From an uncultured Nannocystaceae bacterium (GTDB taxonomy: Bacteria; Myxococcota_A; Polyangia; Nannocystales; Nannocystaceae), in contig CALKDV010000185.1 in NCBI GenBank assembly GCA_938084085.1, forward strand, positions 1 through 5,290: a DNA stretch of 5,290 nt. The letters are read 5' to 3'. This document shows positions 1 to 4,697 of this stretch, in pieces (position 1 is the stretch's first letter; each line of letters starts with the position of its first letter). Position numbers and translations under genes: made by a program. Below the pieces are notes generated by a model. It did not search any database, had not been told where the DNA came from, and saw nothing but the letters and a program-made list of their open reading frames with translations.

Positions 1-1
1 G

Positions 2-547
2 CGGCTGTATCGCCATTACGCGCCCGCCATCTTCGCGCAGGTCCTCGTCCCCATGCTCGGCCACCGGGCGGACGCCCAAGACTGTCTGCGGGAGACCTTC
101 CTCGCGGCCTACGGCGCCTTGAAAAACTTCTCGTGGACGAAGGCGGGGATCTGGCCGTGGCTCAAAACCACCGCCAAGAACAAGGCGCGAGATCTGCTCC
201 GCGCGTCCGGGCGGCGGCAGCGACTGCGTGGCGCGTATCTCGAGCACCTCGAGAGCGCCGCGGGACCCGACGCCGAGGCGGTGCAACAGCGCCTCGTTCG
301 GGCGGACCTGCGGGCGCAAATCGACGCCCGATTTGAGGAGATGAACCCCCGCTACGCCCGCGTGCTTCGCCTGCGCCTCCTCGAGGATCGCAGCCGTGAC
401 GAATGCGCCGCGCTCCTTGAGATTACGCTCGGCGCGCTTGACGTGCTCATGTACCGCGCGGTGCGAGCGTTTCGCAAGGCGTGGGAGCAGCACGCCGCCA
501 ACGACGCATCACCCCCACCACCCCCCCACAAGGAAGCAACCCCATGA
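2..547 (+). CDS. ECF-type RNA polymerase sigma factor, 5' end cut by window edge
   Basis: This is an alternative sigma factor that would direct RNA polymerase to a dedicated promoter set. The frame is open from base 2, and codons before the first ATG (position 53) already encode sigma-like sequence (RLYRHYAPAIFAQVL). The ATG at 53 is therefore internal, and the true start lies left of the window. Of 181 visible residues, about 1-75 are sigma region 2, with the DAQDCLRETF signature and WPWLKTTAKNKARDLLRA matching regions 2.3-2.4 (-10 recognition and melting). Residues about 115-165 (MNPRYARVLRLRLLEDRS to RAVRAFRKAW) form the region 4 helix-turn-helix that contacts the -35 element. The protein ends in a short proline tail encoded by a C7 tract. 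Its stop overlaps the next start as ATGA, and an anti-sigma-like membrane protein follows, the usual ECF arrangement. The exact ECF group cannot be assigned by eye. Confidence 0.9.
   Translation, partial: RLYRHYAPAIFAQVLVPMLGHRADAQDCLRETFLAAYGALKNFSWTKAGIWPWLKTTAKNKARDLLRASGRRQRLRGAYLEHLESAAGPDAEAVQQRLVRADLRAQIDARFEEMNPRYARVLRLRLLEDRSRDECAALLEITLGALDVLMYRAVRAFRKAWEQHAANDASPPPPPHKEATP
530..536 (+). promoter_or_regulatory. Shine-Dalgarno for the mini-ORF
   Basis: AAGGAAG lies 7 bases upstream of the ATG at 544, inside the last codons of the sigma gene. It is the main evidence that the 27-codon ORF is translated rather than being a chance open frame. Confidence 0.6.
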
Positions 548-627
548 TCCATAAAATCATCTGGAAGACCGTAAGCTCAGGCTCTTTGACAGCGTTCCGT
601 GACGCGCGAGGGAGCGAGCGACCATGA
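544..627 (+). CDS. 27-codon mini-ORF coupled between sigma and anti-sigma genes
   Basis: This small ORF bridges the gap between the sigma stop and the anti-sigma-like start. Its ATG overlaps the sigma stop (ATGA, 544-547), and its own TGA overlaps the next ATG (ATGA, 624-627). A good Shine-Dalgarno, AAGGAAG at 530-536, lies 7 bases before the start. The product begins MIHKIIWKTVSSG and ends RGSERP. It has a basic, amphipathic N-terminus and is too short for a fold. I recognise no family. Possible roles are a translational relay holding the sigma to anti-sigma ratio, or a micropeptide acting on one of the two partners. The same signals could also arise if a frameshift on the C7 tract at 521-527 appended this frame to the sigma factor. 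Translation is inferred from the SD and the double overlap only. Confidence 0.55.
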   Translation: MIHKIIWKTVSSGSLTAFRDARGSERP

Positions 628-1187
628 GCGAGCCAACACCACCCCCACGAGGCGTCATCGACGACGCATGGGAGCAGGAACTGACCGCCGGACAGGAGGC
701 GGCTGGGGAACACGGGGACCTCGAGGCTGATCTCGCCATGCTTCACCTGCTGCGCCATGCCCGGGCTCCCGAGGTGCTTGGCGACGAGGCGCTTGAGGAG
801 GTGCTCGAACAGCTCAAAGAGGCGAGCGCTCCCGCGTCGACGGCGTGGTGGCGTCGCCGCCTCGTTCGATGGGTGGCGGTTCCCGCGTGTGCGGGCCTCG
901 CGGTGGTGCTGTTTGTGCGACCGAAGGCGGAGGATCGTGCGACGGTCGTGACGAATTCCGTACAGGCGGAGCGCGCCGCGAAGGAGGGCGCGCCGCTCGC
1001 CGGGGCGGCCGCCAAGCCGTACGAGCTGCAGTTCGCCGCGTTGGAGGGAGACGCCCGGGCGTCCTTGCGGGACGCGGTCGTCGTTTCACGATCGCAAGCC
1101 AGGCACGACTGGCTGGTCTCCTTGGGCGCACGTTCCAAGCGAGAGCGAGACGGTGGCACCCGACCGGAACGAGGAGGTGCGCGATGA
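624..1187 (+). CDS. Single-pass membrane protein, probable anti-sigma factor
   Basis: This 187-residue protein sits where ECF operons keep the anti-sigma gene. Residues 1-80 are acidic and helical (for example GDEALEEVLEQL) and would be cytoplasmic. The cluster WWRRRLVRW precedes one transmembrane segment at about 83-98 (WVAVPACAGLAVVLFV), and the positive-inside rule places the N-terminus in the cytoplasm. Residues 99-187 would be periplasmic, ending in a basic, low-complexity tail. No zinc-anti-sigma HxxxCxxC motif is present: the only cysteine (C89) lies within the membrane segment. If this is an anti-sigma factor, it is therefore a zinc-free or divergent one. The start is supported by GAGGGAG at 608-614, 9 bases upstream, and by the ATGA overlap with the mini-ORF. 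Its own stop overlaps the next gene the same way. The function is inferred from position and topology, not from recognised homology. Confidence 0.7.
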   Translation: MSEPTPPPRGVIDDAWEQELTAGQEAAGEHGDLEADLAMLHLLRHARAPEVLGDEALEEVLEQLKEASAPASTAWWRRRLVRWVAVPACAGLAVVLFVRPKAEDRATVVTNSVQAERAAKEGAPLAGAAAKPYELQFAALEGDARASLRDAVVVSRSQARHDWLVSLGARSKRERDGGTRPERGGAR

Positions 1188-1732
1188 GAAACTTCGCACG
1201 TTGGAGCAGCGGGTGCGTGTGCGGGGTGGTCGCGGGTATCGTGTTGGCGTGGACGATGACGGGGAACGCGCGAGACGCTCGTCCCCCTCAAGACCGGGAC
1301 GCCCTCGTTGCGCTTGCCCAACTTGTGGAGACTGAACACCGCCGGGTGGACCTCTTGGTGAAGGCGGGGGATCGTGCCGGGGCCATTCGAGCGCTGGAGC
1401 AACTCGCAGATGGAGCATGGCCCTCTCAAGAGCGCGCAGGAGAAGCGGCTGTGTGGATGCGCCACGATGTGGTTGGCCGGCTCGCTCGCTTGGAGCTCGA
1501 TGACACAACGGGCGTGCCACCGGACCTAGAGACGTTGCTCACCCGGATCACGCGTCGGCTGGACGACGGGGGGGGAGAACTGCCCCCCAACGCGTTTACG
1601 GCGAGACTGGCGGGGCTTCAAGGGGAGCTACTTGAGCGCGTCGACCGCGATCAGGCGGCGCTCGCGAGCTATGAAATCGCCCTCGATATGAATCGTCTGC
1701 TTCTCGACGCGTTAATCAAGGAGACGCCATGA
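1184..1732 (+). CDS. Membrane-anchored or secreted TPR-like helical protein
   Basis: This is a 182-residue protein of unknown function. The start at 1184 is set by AGGAGG at 1172-1177, 6 bases upstream, and by the ATGA overlap with the anti-sigma-like gene. The frame stays open further upstream, but that stretch only shadows the previous gene. Residues 9-26 (SGCVCGVVAGIVLAWTMT) form a hydrophobic segment after basic R2 and R6. It could be a signal anchor or, with GNA at 27-29, a cleaved signal peptide. The rest is predicted helical: residues 52-76 (HRRVDLLVKAGDRAGAIRALEQLAD) and 140-174 (DQAALASYEIALDMN core) resemble tetratricopeptide repeats, so a periplasmic protein-protein adaptor is plausible. 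A G8 run followed by C6 lies inside the gene at 1568-1588. The stop overlaps the lipoprotein start as ATGA. The TPR assignment is by eye and tentative. Confidence 0.75.
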   Translation: MRNFARWSSGCVCGVVAGIVLAWTMTGNARDARPPQDRDALVALAQLVETEHRRVDLLVKAGDRAGAIRALEQLADGAWPSQERAGEAAVWMRHDVVGRLARLELDDTTGVPPDLETLLTRITRRLDDGGGELPPNAFTARLAGLQGELLERVDRDQAALASYEIALDMNRLLLDALIKETP

Positions 1733-2403
1733 TCAAAATGCATCATCGAGTTGTATGGGCCGTGGCGTTGGCCTCGGGCAGTGTCGCCTCTTGCGCGAAG
1801 GATTCGATGTCCGAGCGGACCTTCGCGGCCTCGGACTTTCCCCAACCCGGCGCGGTGGGGACCGGGGAGGGGCACCCTAGCGTAGCGTCGTTGCAAGACC
1901 GACTTGAGGCCTACGAGGCGCAAATGTCAGACCTTGGGATCGGTGAAGATGCCCCTGTCGTCGCAGCTCGGGGGGATGTGGCCACCCGGGACATCCAGGC
2001 AGCGGAGTTTGACTCTTCGTTGGATGAGGACACCGCAAGCGTCGCGGAGTCTGTGCAACCGTCGCGTGAATCTCGGAGCCGGCGGCCACGGGCCAAGCAG
2101 CGTTCGGCGGCCCCTCGCGGCGCGTCACCCCCGGCTGCCGCGCCGTCGTCCGTGCCCAGTGCAGACGCGGAGGAAGGGGCGTCGTTGACCGCGGAAGACG
2201 AGCTTGACGAAGAGGCGAGCACGATCTGCACCAATATTTGTGCGCTCGCGGACGCGGTGTGCGGCCTCGAGGCGCGGATTTGTAGCCTCGCCGACGAACA
2301 CGGTGACGAAGCCGACTATCGAGCGTTATGCGCGAGGGCGGGCCAGGACTGCGAGCGCGCGTCGGTCGCCTGTGGTGCGTGCAGCGATCCCCAGGCGCAG
2401 TGA
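1729..2403 (+). CDS. Lipoprotein with eight-cysteine C-terminal domain
   Basis: This 224-residue predicted lipoprotein is the last gene of the sigma cassette. The start is supported by AAGGAG at 1718-1723, 5 bases upstream, and by the ATGA overlap. The N-terminus is a type II signal peptide: basic HHR, a hydrophobic stretch, then lipobox VASC with C22 as the lipidated residue. Ala at +2 suggests outer-membrane sorting. Residues about 50-165 are an acidic, Ser/Ala/Pro-rich and probably disordered spacer with a basic patch (SRSRRPRAKQR). The C-terminus holds eight cysteines at 167, 171, 178, 185, 201, 208, 215 and 218 (C-x3-C-x6-C-x6-C-x15-C-x6-C-x6-C-x2-C). This fits two helices with cysteines at heptad spacing joined by a polar turn, a likely disulfide-stapled helical hairpin. 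I recall similar Cys-rich lipoprotein tails from myxobacterial genomes but know no assigned function. A redox or envelope sensor is an inference. Confidence 0.85.
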   Translation: MIKMHHRVVWAVALASGSVASCAKDSMSERTFAASDFPQPGAVGTGEGHPSVASLQDRLEAYEAQMSDLGIGEDAPVVAARGDVATRDIQAAEFDSSLDEDTASVAESVQPSRESRSRRPRAKQRSAAPRGASPPAAAPSSVPSADAEEGASLTAEDELDEEASTICTNICALADAVCGLEARICSLADEHGDEADYRALCARAGQDCERASVACGACSDPQAQ

Positions 2404-2409
2404 GCCTCC

Positions 2410-2431
2410 CGCAGCGGCGTTGTGCCGTGCG
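2410..2431 (+). terminator. GC-rich hairpin after the sigma cassette
   Basis: Six bases past the lipoprotein stop, CGCA-G-CGGC-GTTGT-GCCG-TGCG can fold into an 8-bp stem with one bulged G and a 5-base loop. No T-run follows, so it is not a classic intrinsic terminator. It may instead stabilise the 3' end of the cassette mRNA or assist termination. Confidence 0.4.
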
Positions 2432-2483
2432 AAGCGACACTGGCTGGCCACGTCGAGACCTCCCAAAAGAGGGTTGAGCCAGC

Positions 2484-2513
2484 ATGAAGGGCCGTGCGAC
2501 AACGGGACTATGA
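2484..2513 (+). CDS. 9-codon ORF overlapping the HAD gene start
   Basis: The peptide MKGRATTGL ends in a TGA that overlaps the HAD ATG (2510-2513). AGAGGG at 2468-2473 is a possible ribosome site 10 bases upstream. The HAD start itself lacks a good Shine-Dalgarno, so this leader could deliver ribosomes by reinitiation. It is short enough to be chance. Confidence 0.25.
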   Translation: MKGRATTGL

Positions 2514-3184
2514 AGCCGGCGGCCCTGCTCCTTGATCTCGACGGTACCCTGGTGGACAGCGAGGCGTTCCACACCGAGTCCATCGTCCGTTTCCTCTCAA
2601 AGCGAGGGATTGAGCTCAACGACTCGGAGCGGGCGTTCATCGTAGGCCACGCCTGGCAAGATATCTTCGCGCATCTTCGAGTGTCGCAGCGTCTCGGCAT
2701 GAGTCTCGAGGAGCTGCAGCGTGGCTCCATCGCCGAGAAACCTCAGATGGTGGAGGACGGACATCGCATTCAGGTGTTGCCCGGCGCGCGCGCGCTCGTG
2801 GCGTGGGGCGCGGCGGCGCAGATCCCTATGGCCATCGTGAGCGGGTCTTCGAGGAAAGAGATCGCGTACGCGCTCACGCTGCTCGGCTTCGAAGACCAGC
2901 TTCAATTTTACATGGGCGCAGAGGACGTCCGCTGTGGCAAGCCCGATCCCGAGGGCTACGCCACCGCGGCAGAGCGCCTCCAGGTAGCGCCGGCGAGGTG
3001 TGTCGTTTTTGAGGACAGCACCGCTGGGATCGCGAGTGGGCGCGCCGCCGGGATGTTCGTGGTAGCGACGAGCGCCGCCAACCTCCCCGAGGCGCACGCC
3101 GGCCATCAAGATCAGTCGGAGGCCCACACCCTGGTCTCGGGGCTCGATGCGCTCGATCTTGAGGAGCTGAGCCCGCTTGAATAG
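2510..3184 (+). CDS. HAD-superfamily hydrolase, beta-phosphoglucomutase/phosphatase type
   Basis: This is a complete 224-residue haloacid dehalogenase-like enzyme, cytoplasmic, acting on a small phosphorylated metabolite. Motif I is DLDGT with nucleophile D9 and general acid D11. A helical C1 cap follows at about 16-85. Motif II is VSGS with S111, motif III is K144 in CGKPDP, and motif IV is FEDSTAG with E168 and D169. The VDSEAFH and FEDSTAG spacing matches the beta-phosphoglucomutase/phosphoglycolate phosphatase branch. The substrate (sugar phosphate, phosphoglycolate or other) cannot be decided from motifs. The ATG at 2510 puts DLDGT at residue 9, the usual position, so the longer open frame upstream is not coding. 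No strong ribosome site precedes it, only GGGA too close to the ATG and the 9-codon leader. It lies 106 bases after the lipoprotein gene and is probably a separate unit or a weakly coupled readthrough gene. Confidence 0.92.
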   Translation: MKPAALLLDLDGTLVDSEAFHTESIVRFLSKRGIELNDSERAFIVGHAWQDIFAHLRVSQRLGMSLEELQRGSIAEKPQMVEDGHRIQVLPGARALVAWGAAAQIPMAIVSGSSRKEIAYALTLLGFEDQLQFYMGAEDVRCGKPDPEGYATAAERLQVAPARCVVFEDSTAGIASGRAAGMFVVATSAANLPEAHAGHQDQSEAHTLVSGLDALDLEELSPLE

Positions 3185-3216
3185 ACGGGGGTGAGGCGCG
3201 GGGGCTTCGGCGGGAG

Positions 3217-3245
3217 TTGGGCCTGACAGGCTGGGCTGCTACGAT
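3217..3245 (+). promoter_or_regulatory. Sigma-70-type promoter for the 3274 gene
   Basis: TTGGGC (3217-3222) and TACGAT (3240-3245) are separated by 17 bases, giving a predicted transcript start near 3252 and a leader of about 22 bases before the ATG at 3274. The -10 is a good match and the -35 is partial. An 11-base palindrome, GCCTGACAGGC (3221-3231), overlaps the end of the -35 and the spacer and could be a repressor site. Confidence 0.45.
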
Positions 3246-3273
3246 TCTGCGGGTGACCAACGCGAAGGAGCCA

Positions 3274-4596
3274 ATGACGGACACTGCGGAGGGCGCGTCG
3301 GCGGTCCCGGAGCACTGCGCTGGGTTGTACTTAATCATGCTTCGGGATCCTGAGGCTCAGGTTCGCTTCGATCGAGGCTTGCTTGGGCGCGACGTGCGGC
3401 GGCGGATGTGGAGCAGCGCAGCCGCCGCGGGGTTCTCTCGCTTGATCATCACCTCCTCCGTGGACGCACAGCTCGAAGGCGCGCTGGCGATGGCGCCGGG
3501 AACGGCGCTTCGGGGCCCTGGCCTGGTGGTGTACGAGGGGACGTTGATCGCGAGGTCTTTGCTTGAACAGATGGCGGCGCATCCGCTGCCAGAAGGAGAG
3601 TCTTTCTCAGTCGACGATGGCATCGGTCGTCCTGCGGCATGGTTCGCGGGGGATGTGGGGCAGGTGCCGGCGCTGCTCCCGTTGGCAGAGTTGTTGGACC
3701 TGCCGCGGGATCACAACGCGGACGACGTCGTTCGAATGGTGCGCATGAAAGATCTCGCGCGCGCAGAGCGACTCGTCCTTCGTGAAGAGGGGATCATGGG
3801 CCGGGACTGCTCAACCTGGGAGGATCTTGTGGAGCGGCGAATTTTGCGGTGGCTGGCGGGGGGGCGGGTTCACGTGGCTCGCTTTGAGCTCGCGGCGGTC
3901 GGGATCGCGCTGGCGAGCGGCCCCCTTGCCCTCTTGCAGCACTGGGGGGGCCTCGTCTTCGCGTGTTTGGCTCTCTTTGTCGGGGTCGAGTGTGCCCGGC
4001 TGGTGGCGCCGCTCGCTCGCCTCGTCCCCCAAGAGTCCTTGATGACGCGTCGAAGGGTGGGCGGGCACCTCGCACCTGGCCAAATGTTGGCGCGAGCGAT
4101 ACGACCAATTGGGCACGCGGTGCTCGCGGCGGGGCTGACGTACTGGTTGGTAGCGACCCAGACGCGCAGTCCGGTGGCGAGCGTCGTTGTTTTGGCGGCG
4201 GGGGTGGTGGGGGTGACCTTGCCGCTCCTTTGGACTCGCTCGTTGCTTCGCGGCGTTCCGCGAGCGGCCCTTGAACTCCCCAAGGCGGTCCACCTGCTGC
4301 AGCGCCTTGATCTCAGGCTCCCCTCGTGGCTTGAGGGGGTGCCCTTGTTGGAGCTAGTGATCGTGCTTTGCGCTTGCTCGACGTCTCCTGAACTGCCGTG
4401 GCTCATGCTCGTCGGGGGAGCTGTCGCGCGCTTGTGGAGATGGTTCGTGGAACCGGCCGAGGAGAGCGTTCGCTACGCACCGAGCCCGCCCGACGAATTT
4501 GTGCCACCGCCGGTCGAACATTCCACGGAGCGCGCTGGCACTCCGAACGGATCGAGCGTTCCATCGAGCGACGAAGGCGTGGACAGTTCGCCCTAA
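3274..4596 (+). CDS. Six-TM membrane protein, possible degenerate nucleotidyltransferase/CDP-alcohol phosphatidyltransferase fusion
   Basis: This is a 440-residue protein. The ATG at 3274 is preferred because AAGGAG (3265-3270) precedes it and a promoter lies at 3217-3245. A TTG at 3217 and a GTG at 3253 are in frame but fall in the promoter or have no ribosome site. Residues about 15-175 are soluble and alpha/beta-like (GLYLIML, AAGFSRLIIT, GPGLVVYEGTLIARSLLEQM). After a basic stretch, six hydrophobic segments run at about 204-221, 225-248, 279-294, 301-320, 356-371 and 374-388, then a Pro/Ser-rich tail. The order and the linker (AERLVLREEG, RRILRWLAGGRVHVARFEL) recall fusions of a nucleotidyltransferase-like domain with a CDP-alcohol phosphatidyltransferase, as in DIPP synthases of phospholipid headgroup synthesis. 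The signature Dx2DGx2ARx8Gx3Dx3D is not there: the expected place reads FVGVECARL. It is either a non-catalytic relative or an unrelated membrane protein. Confidence 0.6.
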   Translation: MTDTAEGASAVPEHCAGLYLIMLRDPEAQVRFDRGLLGRDVRRRMWSSAAAAGFSRLIITSSVDAQLEGALAMAPGTALRGPGLVVYEGTLIARSLLEQMAAHPLPEGESFSVDDGIGRPAAWFAGDVGQVPALLPLAELLDLPRDHNADDVVRMVRMKDLARAERLVLREEGIMGRDCSTWEDLVERRILRWLAGGRVHVARFELAAVGIALASGPLALLQHWGGLVFACLALFVGVECARLVAPLARLVPQESLMTRRRVGGHLAPGQMLARAIRPIGHAVLAAGLTYWLVATQTRSPVASVVVLAAGVVGVTLPLLWTRSLLRGVPRAALELPKAVHLLQRLDLRLPSWLEGVPLLELVIVLCACSTSPELPWLMLVGGAVARLWRWFVEPAEESVRYAPSPPDEFVPPPVEHSTERAGTPNGSSVPSSDEGVDSSP

Positions 4597-4621
4597 ATCG
4601 TCCCTACGATGAACTTTAGGG
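4591..4621 (+). terminator. Nested hairpin overlapping the stop codon
   Basis: An outer stem CCCTAAA (4591-4597) with TTTAGGG (4615-4621) encloses an inner stem ATCGT (4597-4601) with ACGAT (4606-4610) around a CCCT loop. The base at 4597 can belong to either stem. The TAA stop (4594-4596) is inside the outer stem. The downstream sequence is only moderately T-rich (ttggttgttt). It lies between this gene and the lon promoter, a position suited to a terminator. Confidence 0.45.
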
Positions 4622-4634
4622 AAGGGTTGGTTGT

Positions 4635-4663
4635 TTGACCGCTCTGGGGCCTGGTGCTAGCGT
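4635..4663 (+). promoter_or_regulatory. lon promoter
   Basis: TTGACC (4635-4640) and TAGCGT (4658-4663) are separated by 17 bases, resembling housekeeping sigma promoters of GC-rich delta-proteobacteria. The transcript would start near 4670, leaving a leader of about 28 bases. No sigma-32-like or CIRCE element is visible, so heat control of this lon copy is not supported by the sequence seen. Confidence 0.5.
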
Positions 4664-4670
4664 CACATCG

Positions 4671-4686
4671 AGGGGTAACGACCCCT
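4671..4686 (+). promoter_or_regulatory. Perfect hairpin/palindrome in the lon leader
   Basis: AGGGGT-AACG-ACCCCT forms an uninterrupted 6-bp stem with a 4-base loop at or next to the predicted transcript start. The left arm is the only Shine-Dalgarno-like purine run (GAGGGG, 4670-4675) near lon, so folding would hide it. It could be an mRNA 5' hairpin controlling translation or stability, or a DNA operator at +1. Confidence 0.4.
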
Positions 4687-4697
4687 ATGTTTTGCCA

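Noticed and set aside
586..591. TTGACA as a -35 box inside the mini-ORF
   Set aside because: A perfect -35 match, but no acceptable -10 appears 16-18 bases downstream (AGGGAG at 17), and the genes are coupled by overlaps.
845..1183. Upstream extension of the TPR-like gene
   Set aside because: The extension overlaps the anti-sigma-like gene and encodes Gly/Arg-rich nonsense. The SD AGGAGG and the ATGA overlap fix the start at 1184.
743..1465. 240-codon open frame on the minus strand
   Set aside because: It lies antisense to two well-supported coupled genes, has an Arg/Pro/Ser/His-rich composition typical of antisense frames in GC-rich DNA, and shows no domain.
2204..2509. Upstream extension of the HAD gene
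   Set aside because: It overlaps the lipoprotein and encodes an Arg/Ala-rich sequence; the HAD fold needs DLDGT close to the N-terminus, which the ATG at 2510 gives.
3858..3950. G7 runs at 3858-3864 and 3944-3950 in the membrane protein gene as phase-variation sites
   Set aside because: Several similar G runs occur across this GC-rich gene, encoding Gly-rich loops and membrane residues; none is long enough on its own to argue for switching.
4597..4697. CIRCE or heat-shock sigma elements upstream of lon
   Set aside because: Looked for TTAGCACTC-N9-GAGTGCTAA and for sigma-32-like CTTGAA/CCCCAT boxes; neither is present. TGGTGCTAGCGT resembles them only superficially.
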